Shown: in pieces, positions 7,532-16,334 of the stretch
How the letters are laid out: each line of letters starts with the position of its first letter
How positions within the stretch are numbered: position 1 is the stretch's first letter
Assembly (NCBI GenBank): GCA_028278555.1
Contig: JANQEA010000062.1
Span: 36,821-100,820, forward strand
Length of the DNA: 64,000 nucleotides
Reading direction: 5' to 3'
Source: Candidatus Bipolaricaulota bacterium
GTDB taxonomy: Bacteria; Bipolaricaulota; Bipolaricaulia; UBA7950; UBA9294
Translations under genes and position numbers: made by a program
The notes under the pieces: model-generated
Databases searched by the model: none
Seen by the model: the letters and a program-made list of their open reading frames with translations, nothing else
Told to the model about the DNA's origin: nothing

Positions 7532-8371
7532 ATGGAAGAGACGGTTCGTCCCCCGATCGTCGCCGGCGTGTTCTATCCCGGTGATCCCGCCGTACTCCGC
7601 GCGACGATCGAATCCTTCTTCCCCAGCGGCGAGAACTGGCGAGGCGACACGCTTGTTGCGCCGGTTGGCTTGATCGCGCCGCACGCCGGGTATCCGTATT
7701 CCGGCGCCGTCGCGGCATCGGGCTACACGGAGGTGGCTGCTAGAGGACGTCCGGAGGCGGTCGTCCTTCTCGGCGCGAACCATACTGGATCTGGACTGCC
7801 GATCGCGGTCACGCCACATACAGTCTGGGAGACGCCGCTCGGAAGGTCGCCGATCGAACGAGAACTCGTTGCACAATTGGTCGAGAGGGGGATCCCGCGA
7901 GCGGACGCACCATTCACCCGGGAGCACTCGATTGAGGTCCAAATCCCCTTCCTCCAGGCGATCTGGGGGAACGATTTGCCGATTGTCCCGATCTGCGTGC
8001 TGTCAGGAAGCAAGCTCTCTGCGGGAGCGGCAATCGATGTGATCGCCGGAGCGATCGGGGACCGATCCGTCTTGATCGTGGCGAGCAGCGACTTCACCCA
8101 CTACGAATCGGATGCGACGGCGCGAGACCTCGACCGTCAGGCGCTCGAGCCGATCCTCACGCTCGATGCCAAGGCGTTCGAGCGGCTCTGCCGCGAGCGG
8201 GGGCTATCGATTTGCGGTACCGGTGCGATTCGAGTTCTACTCGGCCTTTGTCACCGGCTCGGGCTTACACAGGGGAGCCTGATCGACTACGCGACCTCGG
8301 GAGACGTCACCGGCAATCGGGAGGCTGTCGTCGGATACGCGTCGGTCCTGTTCACGAGAGGAGACGGATGA
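7532..8371 (+). CDS. MEMO1-like protein (AmmeMemoRadiSam system protein B family)
   Basis: 279 aa. It begins RPPIVAGVFYPGDP and carries the family motifs GLIAPHAGYPYSG, LLGANHTG, EHSIEVQIPFLQ and ASSDFTHYE. In this dioxygenase-like fold the conserved His and Asp residues can bind metal. The family often clusters with an AMMECR1 protein and a radical SAM enzyme, but neither is next to it here. The start was set at the ATG 6 nt after a strong -10; upstream in-frame codons would lie inside the promoter. It overlaps yicC by 4 nt (ATGA). The exact substrate is unknown. Confidence 0.85.
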   Translation: MEETVRPPIVAGVFYPGDPAVLRATIESFFPSGENWRGDTLVAPVGLIAPHAGYPYSGAVAASGYTEVAARGRPEAVVLLGANHTGSGLPIAVTPHTVWETPLGRSPIERELVAQLVERGIPRADAPFTREHSIEVQIPFLQAIWGNDLPIVPICVLSGSKLSAGAAIDVIAGAIGDRSVLIVASSDFTHYESDATARDLDRQALEPILTLDAKAFERLCRERGLSICGTGAIRVLLGLCHRLGLTQGSLIDYATSGDVTGNREAVVGYASVLFTRGDG

Positions 8372-9228
8372 CCAGAAGCATGACGGGGTTTGGAATGGCG
8401 ACCGCCGAGGCCGATGGCTGGCGGATCGAGGTGACGATGCGGACGCTCAACCATCGCTATCTGTCGGTCCGGATTCGCTCGCTGAACGATCATCCGAGTT
8501 TGCTCCCCCGGATCGAAGAACGCGTCAAGGCCATGTTCTCGCGTGGCGAAGTCGGCGTTTGGGTCGAGATTGGGCGATCGGGTGCCGAAGGTCCGGAGGT
8601 CGAGTTCGATCGTCGGCTCGCCAAGGACGTGCTCGTCGAGCTGACGTCGCTGGCCGACGAGCTCGGGCTCGACGCGGTGAGGCTCGAAGATCTGTCCCGC
8701 GCGGGCGGCCTGCAGCAGATCCGAATCGACGACGAGCAGCTCTGGCCCGTTCTCGAGCGTGCGCTCGAGGAAGCGATGGCCAAGACGAACGAGAGCCGCG
8801 ACGCCGAGGGCGCGCGGCTAGCCGAGGCGCTTTCGAGCCACCTCAGGCGGCTCCGTGATTCGCTCGGCGAGGTCCGGGCGCGGGTTCCGGAGATCCTGGC
8901 GATTCATCGAGAGCACCTCAATGAACGGGCGAAGCAACTTGAGCTGAAGGTCGATCCGGCCCGTCTCGAGGCGGAGATTGCTCTCCTCGCCGAGCGACTC
9001 GACGTTCAGGAGGAGATCGTCCGGCTCGAGGCGCATCTCGCCCGTGCGGCAGAAGCGCTGCAAAGCGGAGATCCGATCGGGAAGGAGCTCGACTTCCTCA
9101 GCCAAGAGATGCTTCGCGAAGTGAATACGCTCGGTGCCAAGGCGCGAGATGTCGAGGCCGGAGCGCACGTGGTCGACATGAAGCTTGCGATCGAACGCTT
9201 CCGGGAGCAGGTGCAGAATGTCGAATGA
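8368..9228 (+). CDS. yicC: YicC/YloC family endoribonuclease
   Basis: 286 aa. It starts MTRSMTGFG, the hallmark N-terminus of the family, and ends with the conserved block around EEIVRLEAHL, GKELDFLSQEMLREVNTLGAKA and KLAIERFREQVQNVE. Family members are RNA-cleaving enzymes involved in small-RNA or stress-related turnover. The ATG overlaps the previous stop in ATGA, and the 3' end overlaps gmk by about 11 nt, so the MEMO gene, yicC and gmk are likely one transcript. yicC-gmk adjacency is common in bacteria. Confidence 0.92.
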   Translation: MTRSMTGFGMATAEADGWRIEVTMRTLNHRYLSVRIRSLNDHPSLLPRIEERVKAMFSRGEVGVWVEIGRSGAEGPEVEFDRRLAKDVLVELTSLADELGLDAVRLEDLSRAGGLQQIRIDDEQLWPVLERALEEAMAKTNESRDAEGARLAEALSSHLRRLRDSLGEVRARVPEILAIHREHLNERAKQLELKVDPARLEAEIALLAERLDVQEEIVRLEAHLARAAEALQSGDPIGKELDFLSQEMLREVNTLGAKARDVEAGAHVVDMKLAIERFREQVQNVE

Positions 9229-9829
9229 TCTGACGGCCCGACGGAAGGGGGTCGGCCGCGGACTGGCGTTCGTCGTGACGGGTCCGTCCGGCGCCGGGAA
9301 GAACTCGGTGATCAACCGCACGATGGCCGGCCTTCCGTCTCTCGAATACTCCATCTCGTATACGACGCGGCCACCACGCGAGCGGGAGGTCGACGGCGTC
9401 GACTACCACTTCATCAGCCGCGAGGAGTTCGCCGAGCGGATCGAACGGGGTGACTTCGCTGAGCACGCGACGTATCTCGGCGATTCCTATGGGACGTCCA
9501 GATCACAGATCGACGGGATGGTCGCGCGGGGCGTGGACGTGATCCTGAACATCGAAGTCGAGGGGGCGAAGCTCATCCGGCGGGATGGCCTTGGCGGGCA
9601 CACGGTGGTCTTCGTCTTCCTCGTTCCTTCCTCACTCGCCCGTCTCGAGGAGCGGCTCCGCGCGCGAGGGTCGGAAAGCAGCGAGCAGATCGCCGCTCGG
9701 CTCGATGTCGCGAAGCGGGAAATGGATGCCCTGGGGATCTTCGACTACTTGGTGATCAATGACGATCTGGAGACTGCCGTCGCCGAGCTTCGTGCCATCG
9801 TGACGGCCGAACGGCTCCGGCTCAGCTAG
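9218..9829 (+). CDS. gmk: Guanylate kinase
   Basis: 203 aa. Phosphorylates GMP to GDP with ATP. The P-loop reads GPSGAGKNS; the residue after Lys is Asn, where Ser, Gly or Thr is more usual, but the following Ser is kept. The GMP-binding segment is intact (SISYTTRPPREREVDGVDYHFIS), as is the IEVEGA region. The start is the ATG at 9218, inside the end of yicC. It is followed by a strong terminator shared with the convergent hup gene. The Asn is a minor oddity and no other key residue is missing. Confidence 0.95.
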   Translation: MSNDLTARRKGVGRGLAFVVTGPSGAGKNSVINRTMAGLPSLEYSISYTTRPPREREVDGVDYHFISREEFAERIERGDFAEHATYLGDSYGTSRSQIDGMVARGVDVILNIEVEGAKLIRRDGLGGHTVVFVFLVPSSLARLEERLRARGSESSEQIAARLDVAKREMDALGIFDYLVINDDLETAVAELRAIVTAERLRLS

Positions 9830-9839
9830 AAAACGAAAC

Positions 9840-9870
9840 GGGCGGCGAAGCGATCATTGCCTCGCCGCCC
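9840..9870. terminator. Bidirectional terminator between gmk and hup
   Basis: GGGCGGCGA pairs with TCGCCGCCC across a 13-nt loop. It lies between the convergent gmk and hup genes. On the minus strand it is followed by a T-rich run. Confidence 0.7.
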
Positions 9871-9905
9871 TTCGCACTCTGAATGTCGACCGTTGTTGAA
9901 CCGGC

Positions 9906-10217
9906 TTACTTCTTCGCCACGCCCTTCGGGGTGACCTTGAGCTTCTTCTCGATCTGCCGCTTCAGTTCCTTCCCGGGGCGGAACAGGGGGACGACCTTGG
10001 CCGCCACCTGGATCGGACGCCGCGTCTGCGGGTTGATCCGACTGCTCGCCTTCCGCGCCCGAACGGCGAACTTGCCGAACCCAACGAGCTTCACTTCTTC
10101 GCCCTGAAGCAACGTCTCCTGGATGAGATCGAGGACGGAGTCGAGAAGCTTCCGCGCCTCCTTCTTCGTCAGGTCGGTCCTGTCCGACAGCCGGTCGATG
10201 AATTCGCCCTTGTTCAT
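9906..10217 (-). CDS. hup: HU-family DNA-binding protein
   Basis: 103 aa, a little longer than the usual 90. Histone-like dimer that bends and compacts DNA. It begins MNKGEFIDRLSDRTDLTKKEA and contains the family core GFGKFAVRARKASSRINPQTRRPIQ, with the proline-tipped DNA-binding arm. A basic tail (KKLKVTPKGVAKK) extends the C-terminus. The ATG follows AGGAGG closely. It is the last gene of the minus-strand run after rpsA, 33 nt away. Confidence 0.95.
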   Translation of the reverse strand: MNKGEFIDRLSDRTDLTKKEARKLLDSVLDLIQETLLQGEEVKLVGFGKFAVRARKASSRINPQTRRPIQVAAKVVPLFRPGKELKRQIEKKLKVTPKGVAKK

Positions 10218-10250
10218 CCTGCTTCCTCCTTGCGGTATGAATTCCTTCTT

Positions 10251-12014
10251 CTATTCTGCGTCGTCATCGAGCGTCGCTTCCCCGAGCAGGTCGCGCATGC
10301 TCAACGACTCATGTCCTGCGTCGTCGAGGAACCGGCGATCGACACGTTCTTTCGAGCGTCCGCGTTCTTTGCGCCTTCGGCCACCACGGCCCGGTTGCTC
10401 GCGCTCGCGCTCTTCGAACGACATCGGCGGGATCTCCGGCGGTCCGAACAGGTTGCGCATCGTGAGTCGGACCTGCCGCTTCTCCTCGTTGATCCCGATG
10501 ATTCGCGCCTGGACCTTGTCCCCGATGGTCAACACATCCGCCGGCGTGGCGATCCGTTCCTCGCTGATCTCCGAGACGTGGATCAATCCGTCGACATCGT
10601 TGGTGATTCGGAGGAATGCGCCGAAGTCCTTGATCTCGGTGATCTCGCCTTCGACGACCTCGTCGATCGCGTGCTTGTCGAGGAACTGCCGCCAAGGATT
10701 GTCCTTCAGCTCGCGAATGGAGAGCGAGATCCGCCGTTCTTCCGGATCGGCGTTGAGGATCTTGACCTCGACTTCGTCCCCCTCGGAGAGCACGTCGCGC
10801 GGATGGTTGACGTGCCCCCAGTCGATCTCCGACACGTGGACCAGTCCTTCGACGCCGTCCTCGAGCTTCACGAAAGCTCCGAAGTCGGTCAGCTTCGTGA
10901 CCGAGCCGGCGACGACCTGCCCACGCGGGTACTTCGTCTCGACATCTTCCCACGGATCTCGCTGGGTCCTTCGCAGGGAGAGGCTGATCCTCCGTGCTCC
11001 GTCGTCGCAGTTGAGGACGACGACGGTCACCTCGTCGCCTTCGCTGACGACGTCCTTCGGGCTCTCCGGATGTCCCCACGAGAGCTCGGAGACATGGACG
11101 AGTCCCTCGACGTCCTGCTCGAGTTCGACGAATGCCCCGAAGTCGGTGACGCTGACGATTGCACCGGTCACTTGAGCTCCAACCGGGTAACGATCGGAGA
11201 TACCGTCCCACGGATTCGGGCGGAGACGCTTGATCGACAGGGAGACCTTCCCCTTCTCCCGATCGAAGTCGATCACCTTGACCTTGACGGGATCGCCAAC
11301 TTTGTATTCGGCCGGCGGGACAGGGAGGTCCTTCCACGCAATCTCGGATCGGTGGACGAGTCCTTCGAATCCGCCGATGTCGACGAACAGACCGAAGTCG
11401 ACGATGCTCCGGATCGTTCCGTCGATCTCCTGCTCCTTCTCGAGCGTGTCGAACAGGGCCATCCGGCGCTCGCGCTCTTGCTCCTTGATGTAGGCCTTGT
11501 GCGAGACCACCAGGTTCTTGTCCCGCCTCGAGAGCTCGAGGATCTTCAGCTGTATTCGTTGGCCGCGAAGCTCGTCGATCGAACTCGGCAGATCGTCGCC
11601 GAGATGGGATCCGGGCAAGAACGCGCGGATTCCGTCGAGATTGACGTGGTAGCCCGCGCTCTTGACCTCGTTGACGACTTCGCCTTCGACGGCTTCACCG
11701 GCACGGTACGCCTCTTCAAGAACGTCAATCCGCTTCTCGTATTCAGCTTGCTTCTCGGATGCGTAGACGGTCCCCTTTTCTTCATCGATGTAGGTGACGA
11801 GGACCTCGATCTCCTCGCCTTCCTCGATCTTGCCTTCAGTCCGAAACGGGGAGAGTTCCGCCGTCGGAAGAATCCCTTCCGACTTGTAGCCGATGTCGAC
11901 GAGGATCTCGTTCTCGTTGACTTGGACGACCGTCCCGGAGATCACGTCTCCGCGGCTGTACATCTTGACATCGCTTTCCGAGAAAGCGTCTTCCATCTTG
12001 ATTCGCTGTTCCAT
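10251..12014 (-). CDS. rpsA: 30S ribosomal protein S1
   Basis: 587 aa from the ATG at 12014; an in-frame GTG at 12026 would add four residues. Six S1 RNA-binding repeats are visible, beginning near SRGDVISGTVV, AGEAVEGEVV, EQEIDGTIRS, VGAQVTGAIV, RGQVVAGSVT and DEVVEGEITE. This matches the long S1 of Gram-negative bacteria, not the short Gram-positive type. The C-terminal tail is basic (GRGGRRRKERGRSKE). S1 recruits mRNA leaders to the 30S subunit. It lies downstream of cmk and plsC, the classical arrangement. Confidence 0.95.
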   Translation of the reverse strand: MEQRIKMEDAFSESDVKMYSRGDVISGTVVQVNENEILVDIGYKSEGILPTAELSPFRTEGKIEEGEEIEVLVTYIDEEKGTVYASEKQAEYEKRIDVLEEAYRAGEAVEGEVVNEVKSAGYHVNLDGIRAFLPGSHLGDDLPSSIDELRGQRIQLKILELSRRDKNLVVSHKAYIKEQERERRMALFDTLEKEQEIDGTIRSIVDFGLFVDIGGFEGLVHRSEIAWKDLPVPPAEYKVGDPVKVKVIDFDREKGKVSLSIKRLRPNPWDGISDRYPVGAQVTGAIVSVTDFGAFVELEQDVEGLVHVSELSWGHPESPKDVVSEGDEVTVVVLNCDDGARRISLSLRRTQRDPWEDVETKYPRGQVVAGSVTKLTDFGAFVKLEDGVEGLVHVSEIDWGHVNHPRDVLSEGDEVEVKILNADPEERRISLSIRELKDNPWRQFLDKHAIDEVVEGEITEIKDFGAFLRITNDVDGLIHVSEISEERIATPADVLTIGDKVQARIIGINEEKRQVRLTMRNLFGPPEIPPMSFEEREREQPGRGGRRRKERGRSKERVDRRFLDDAGHESLSMRDLLGEATLDDDAE

Positions 12015-12110
12015 GCTCCAGTGCACCTACCGTTACGCCACCCCGGCCTCCGTGCTCCGGGCTCGCGGAATGTCTTCGATCGAAAGAATCCCCTTATCCT
12101 CGTTCATTCC

Positions 12111-12746
12111 TCACGCGTTATCAACTCGGTCCATCAGCCGATCACTGAGCTGCCGGTACCTTTCCGACCGCGGTGCCTCGGGGTCAATTCCGACTGCCAA
12201 GTCGTCGACCGAGACGGGTGCGCCGATCGACACCGTCACCCGCGGATATCGCAGCGGGTACTTCGGCGGATACGGCCCCTCCGCGCGGATGTTGACCGGC
12301 AGAAGAGGCTTTCCGGTCACCGTGGCGAAGTGGATCGCTCCTGCCTTGGCATCGACGCGCTTCCGCGTCGTCCCCTCCGGGAAGATCCCGACCAACCGCT
12401 CTCGCCGGATCGCCTCGAGCATCCTCCGGAAGTCGGACTTGGAGAATCGCTCGCGGTCGATGATCGTCGCATAGGCGCGGATCACCGGTTGGACCAGGAC
12501 GTTTCCCTTCATCAGCCCCTTGCGTGCGATGAAGTGGACGCGATTCCAGGCTCCGAGCGCGATGGCGAAGACCGGGATGTCCCAGTAGCTCCGATGTCGA
12601 GCGACGGCGATGTACTCGCCGTGTCGATCGAAGTTCGCCCTTCCCCTGACCCGAAGCCGGAAGAGCAGCTTGGCCACCACGAAGAGCACCACGACGAGAA
12701 ATGCGTAGAACCCGTTCTTGATCCCGATCCTCAGCCGCCGCGCCAA
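12111..12746 (-). CDS. plsC: 1-acyl-sn-glycerol-3-phosphate acyltransferase
   Basis: 211 aa. Adds the second acyl chain in phosphatidic acid synthesis at the membrane. An N-terminal hydrophobic helix (FYAFLVVVLFVVAKLLF) is followed by the catalytic HX4D motif (RHRSYWD) and the glycerol-phosphate-binding FPEGTTR motif. The start is TTG at 12746, overlapping the end of cmk by 16 nt; no ATG is available at that end. The cmk-plsC-rpsA order is seen in many bacteria and supports the call. Confidence 0.92.
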   Translation of the reverse strand: MARRLRIGIKNGFYAFLVVVLFVVAKLLFRLRVRGRANFDRHGEYIAVARHRSYWDIPVFAIALGAWNRVHFIARKGLMKGNVLVQPVIRAYATIIDRERFSKSDFRRMLEAIRRERLVGIFPEGTTRKRVDAKAGAIHFATVTGKPLLPVNIRAEGPYPPKYPLRYPRVTVSIGAPVSVDDLAVGIDPEAPRSERYRQLSDRLMDRVDNA

Positions 12747-13357
12747 CGTTTTCCCAGCCGCTCCCTAACCAAGTTTGATGCTGCGGAAATGACCTCTGCA
12801 AGGGTCTTTCGATCGGTGTCGATTATAGTCGCATCCCTAGCGGGTTTCAAGGGTGCGACCGCCCGGCTTGCATCGCGTTCGTCGCGTCGTCCGAGTTCGG
12901 CGAGCGTTGCTTCGTAGTCATCTTCCTCGCGTTGCGCCACTCGACGTCGGGCGCGAACCTCGGGCGTGGCGCGGAGGAAGAGCTTGACGTCGGCATCCGG
13001 AAGGACGACTGTGCCGATGTCTCGGCCCTCCATCACGACATCGCCTTGCTCGGCGATCTCGCGCTGCAGCTCGACGAGGCGGACGCGGACCTCGGGGAGC
13101 GTCGCCACCTGGGAAGACTTCTGATCGTACTCCGGCGTGTGGAGCCGATCGGTGACATCCTCTCCATTCAGCAGGAACCGCTCCGCGGTGGTCACCTCGA
13201 TCCGAATCTCGTCGAGCGGGATCCCCCGATCGAATGCGAGAGCGACTGCGCGGTACATCTTCCCGGTCTCGACGAAGCGACCGCCGAACTCCTCGGCGAG
13301 TGCCCGACCGACGGACGTCTTTCCCACTGCAGCCGGTCCATCGATCGCAATCTTCAC
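12731..13357 (-). CDS. cmk: Cytidylate kinase
   Basis: 208 aa. Phosphorylates CMP and dCMP. It begins MKIAIDGPAAVGKTSVGRAL, a P-loop typical of Cmk, followed by the conserved TGKMYRAVA motif, the NMP-binding segment and VMEGRDIGTVVLPDA. The GTG start at 13357 has AGGAGG upstream and overlaps the end of ispE. The adjacent plsC overlaps its 3' end, which implies translational coupling. Confidence 0.95.
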   Translation of the reverse strand: MKIAIDGPAAVGKTSVGRALAEEFGGRFVETGKMYRAVALAFDRGIPLDEIRIEVTTAERFLLNGEDVTDRLHTPEYDQKSSQVATLPEVRVRLVELQREIAEQGDVVMEGRDIGTVVLPDADVKLFLRATPEVRARRRVAQREEDDYEATLAELGRRDERDASRAVAPLKPARDATIIDTDRKTLAEVISAASNLVRERLGKRWRGG

Positions 13358-14193
13358 GCGGCCTCCTGAATCCGATGTCCGACGGTTGTAGGGCGGCAGC
13401 GGTAGACCTTCGCGTTGTCGAAGCGCCGCGTGAGGTGGTCCCGCGCGCGCCTGGCTGTGTCGAGATTGTCGAACGCGGCGAAGAACGACGAGCCGCTTCC
13501 GCTCATCCCGGAGTATTCCGCTCCAAGGTCGACCATGGCCTCATGATAGCCGACCAGCGCAGGATGGAGGGCGAAAGCCGCGGCCAGCAGGTCGTTCTGC
13601 CCCGGCGCCGGAATGGTGTCTCCCGATGCAAGCGGCGCCGGTTCACGGGCATCCCATTCCGCGTAGATTTCGCCGGTCGCGCAGTGGATCGGCGGGACGA
13701 GCACGACGAAATGCGCTGTCGAACGCCCCGAGAGGGCGTGGATCCGCTCGCCACGTCCCTCCATCCGAAGCCGCCCGCCGTATAAGAAGAGGGGGACGTC
13801 GGACCCGAGTTCGGCTCCGAGCTCGCTGAGCGCGTCGAGGGAGAGCCGGGGGGGCGTCAGTCGATCGAGCGCGTTGAGGATCGCCGCAGCATCGGAGGAG
13901 CCGCCCCCGAGGCCGGCGCCGACCGGGATCCGTTTCTCGAGCCTGATTTGCGCCCCCAGGCTTGCTCGCTTCCGTTCGAGCAACATGCGCGCCGCCGTCT
14001 CCGCGACATTCTCGCCGTCGAGCGCGCGGTCGGTTGTGAACCGGAGATCGCTCCCACCGATCTCGATCGTCAACCGATCGGCGAGGTCGATCGTCTGCAC
14101 CTCGGACTGAAGTTCATGGAAGCCGTCCGGTCTCCGACTGAGGACACGCAACGAGAGGTTAAGCTTCGCGTAGGCATCGACGTAGAGGCTCAT
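13354..14193 (-). CDS. ispE: 4-diphosphocytidyl-2-C-methyl-D-erythritol kinase
   Basis: 279 aa. GHMP kinase of the non-mevalonate isoprenoid (MEP) pathway. It starts MSLYVDAYAKLNLSLRV and has the ATP-binding glycine-rich motif PVGAGLGGGSSDAA and the C-terminal SGMSGSGSSFFA motif. Start chosen at the ATG overlapping the upstream stop (ATGA); a longer upstream frame only reads through the neighbouring gene out of frame. It sits between the amidohydrolase and cmk, with 4-nt overlaps on both sides. Confidence 0.94.
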   Translation of the reverse strand: MSLYVDAYAKLNLSLRVLSRRPDGFHELQSEVQTIDLADRLTIEIGGSDLRFTTDRALDGENVAETAARMLLERKRASLGAQIRLEKRIPVGAGLGGGSSDAAAILNALDRLTPPRLSLDALSELGAELGSDVPLFLYGGRLRMEGRGERIHALSGRSTAHFVVLVPPIHCATGEIYAEWDAREPAPLASGDTIPAPGQNDLLAAAFALHPALVGYHEAMVDLGAEYSGMSGSGSSFFAAFDNLDTARRARDHLTRRFDNAKVYRCRPTTVGHRIQEAA

Positions 14194-15290
14194 CGTTGAT
14201 GGACGACCTCTCCGCCGCGGATCACGGTACGGACCGGATTGTCGCCCAGTCCGCCGAGGAGATCGCGGTAGTCTGCGATGTCCAGGATGACGAGGTCGGC
14301 CCGTTTGCCCGGTTCGACGGTGCCAATTTCCGCCGACAGCTCGAGCACGTGAGCATTGTGGAGCGTAACCATGGCAAGCGCCTGCTCGAGCGACACGTTC
14401 ATCGAGCTGACTGCGAGGGCGATCACGAGCCACATCGATCCGGCGGCGATCGGCGCCGACCCGGCGTTCGTCCCGAGACCGACTGAGAGCTCCGCGTCGA
14501 ACAGATGAGCAATGTCCGGCAGCGGACGCCCGCGGACCAGCCGTTCGCCGGGCAGGAGGACGGGGATTAGGTCGGCCTTCTGCCACGTCGTCAGATCCTC
14601 GAACCCATACTCACAAACATGACCGATGGCTGTGAGTCCGAGTTCGGACGCGACAGATCCGAGCGCTGGGAGAACACCCCCTTGCGCATGGAGGTTTAGA
14701 TGGAGGCCGGCTGCGCGAGCAGCACGGAGGATCGTCCGAGCTGCCTCCAGGGTGTACGCGCCGGCGCCACATTCCACATCGCAGAACCGGGCCCATCTCC
14801 TTCGCCGGACTGTTGGAATGGCATTCCCGATGAGTTCGGACATCGCCTCGGTGTGCGTCGTCTCCTGCAAGGGTGCTGGGCTGAACAGGGTCGGAACGAT
14901 CGAGGGCAACTGCATGCCCTCTGCGTGCGCAAGGGCCGACAGCTCGCTCAGGCCGTCGAGACTCGGACACTTCACTTCGACTGTGGCGACCCCTTCGGTC
15001 AGAGCGCGACGGAGTCTTGTGGTCAGACGCGACTTCGATACGGCAGGATCGGTCGCGAGTTCGAAGTGGGTATGCGGGTCGACCAGAGCCGGCAGGAGAA
15101 CGCCGCCGCGCGCGTCGATTTCCGACTCTGCACGCTTCGATCGATCTGCGGTTCCGACGGCCGCGATTCGGCCGTCTCGGATGAGAAGCTCCGTCTCCGT
15201 ACGAATCTCAAGGAGATTCCCGCCTGCGGAGGCCGTCCGGGCGGGGTCGGGCGAGACGAGTTGTCCGATGTTGACGATCCGTGTGTTCAT
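14190..15290 (-). CDS. Imidazolonepropionase-like amidohydrolase
   Basis: 366 aa. Metal-dependent hydrolase of the HutI-like group. Visible motifs are the metal-binding VDPHTHFELA, LHLNLHAQGG, TAIGHVCEYG, GLGTNAGSAP and the C-terminal VTLHNAHVLELSAEIGTVEPGKRADLVILD, which resembles the end of imidazolonepropionases. The substrate is uncertain: no other histidine-degradation gene is nearby, so I do not assign hutI. It is the first gene of the minus-strand run leading to ispE, cmk, plsC, rpsA and hup. The ATG at 15290 lies 15 nt after a near-consensus -10. Confidence 0.75.
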   Translation of the reverse strand: MNTRIVNIGQLVSPDPARTASAGGNLLEIRTETELLIRDGRIAAVGTADRSKRAESEIDARGGVLLPALVDPHTHFELATDPAVSKSRLTTRLRRALTEGVATVEVKCPSLDGLSELSALAHAEGMQLPSIVPTLFSPAPLQETTHTEAMSELIGNAIPTVRRRRWARFCDVECGAGAYTLEAARTILRAARAAGLHLNLHAQGGVLPALGSVASELGLTAIGHVCEYGFEDLTTWQKADLIPVLLPGERLVRGRPLPDIAHLFDAELSVGLGTNAGSAPIAAGSMWLVIALAVSSMNVSLEQALAMVTLHNAHVLELSAEIGTVEPGKRADLVILDIADYRDLLGGLGDNPVRTVIRGGEVVHQR

Positions 15291-15305
15291 GGACGAGCGA
15301 TGCGG

Positions 15306-15334
15306 AGTATAGTCCCCGCAGATCGGCTTTACAA
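15306..15334 (-). promoter_or_regulatory. Promoter of the amidohydrolase-ispE-cmk run
   Basis: Minus strand: TTGTAA (15334-15329), 17-nt spacer, TATACT (15311-15306). Its -35 overlaps the -35 of the divergent era promoter. Confidence 0.65.
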
Positions 15335-15356
15335 CGGAACTTCTGGCCGTTACACT
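15328..15356 (+). promoter_or_regulatory. Promoter of era
   Basis: TTTACA (15328-15333), 17-nt spacer, TACACT (15351-15356). Overlaps the divergent minus-strand promoter, so the two may compete for polymerase. Confidence 0.65.
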
Positions 15357-15398
15357 GATTCGAGGGAACCCGAATCGAGTCGGAGAGACCGCATCGAA

Positions 15399-16334
15399 AT
15401 GCACCGAGCCGAGGCTGCGCGAGCCGAGACGACGGAGAACCAGAAAGGCAAGTTCGGGATCGTTGCTGTCGTTGGCCAGACGAACGTTGGGAAATCAACC
15501 TTCCTCAACGCGGTGCTCGGTCGAAAACTGCTGATCACGTCGAGCAAACCACAGACGACTCGGAATCAGATTCGCTGCATTCTCACGACCGACCGAGCTC
15601 AGATCGTCTTCGTCGATACGCCGGGACTCCATCGACCGCGGAATCGCCTCGGCCGTCACATCCTACGCGAGGCACACAGAGCGCATCGCGGCATCGATGC
15701 GATGCTGTACCTCGTCGAGCCGTGGGGGAAGGTCATCGATGCGGATCGAGAAGCGTTCGAGCGTTGGAACCGGCTGGAGTTCCCGATTCTCCTGTTGGTC
15801 AACAAGATCGACACGGCCAAGGGGAATCGGCTGGAGGAGACGCTCCTCGCGTACGAGGCGACGGGGAGATTCGAGGAGCTGATCCCCATCTCGGCAACGC
15901 GGGGCGATGGTCTCGGAGATGCTCTCGAGACGCTGATCGGCTACCTCCCAGAGGGAGATCGGCTCTTTCCAGCAGACATGGAGAGCGAGCAAGGAGAGAC
16001 CTTCCTCATCAGCGAGTTGATCCGAGAGAAGGTCGTCCGCCTTACCTATCAGGAGATTCCGCACTCGATCGCCGTCCGCGTGAAATGGCTCCGCGAACGC
16101 GACGACGGACTCGTCGAGATTCGTGCGGAGATCATCGTCGACCGGCTCTCCCAGAAAGGGATCATCGTCGGGAAGCGCGGCGAACTGATCAAGCGGATTG
16201 GGACGCTGGCGCGTGCCGACATCGAGGCGATGTTGGGCAGCAGGGTCTTCCTTGACTTGATCGTGAAAGTCGACGCACACTGGACGAGGGATGAGGATCG
16301 GATCCGACAGTTGACCGGGCAGGAACAGCTTTGA
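15399..16334 (+). CDS. era: GTPase Era
   Basis: 311 aa. Ribosome-assembly GTPase that binds 16S rRNA near its 3' end. G1 is GQTNVGKS, G3 DTPG, G4 NKID, and the G2 region SSKPQTTRNQI is diagnostic for Era. The C-terminal KH domain carries KGIIVGKRGELIKRIG. The start is the ATG at 15399 with GGAGAG upstream; a longer frame would run through the promoter into antisense of the previous gene. The next gene begins inside its stop codon. Confidence 0.96.
   Translation: MHRAEAARAETTENQKGKFGIVAVVGQTNVGKSTFLNAVLGRKLLITSSKPQTTRNQIRCILTTDRAQIVFVDTPGLHRPRNRLGRHILREAHRAHRGIDAMLYLVEPWGKVIDADREAFERWNRLEFPILLLVNKIDTAKGNRLEETLLAYEATGRFEELIPISATRGDGLGDALETLIGYLPEGDRLFPADMESEQGETFLISELIREKVVRLTYQEIPHSIAVRVKWLRERDDGLVEIRAEIIVDRLSQKGIIVGKRGELIKRIGTLARADIEAMLGSRVFLDLIVKVDAHWTRDEDRIRQLTGQEQL

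Noticed and set aside
10230..12917. 895-codon plus-strand open frame across rpsA and plsC
   Set aside because: Antisense shadow of rpsA and plsC on the minus strand, caused by GC-rich codon third positions. The protein has no domain or signature.
14700..15398. Long N-terminal extension of era
   Set aside because: It runs antisense to the amidohydrolase gene and through both promoters. Era proteins start near residue 1 of the chosen frame.
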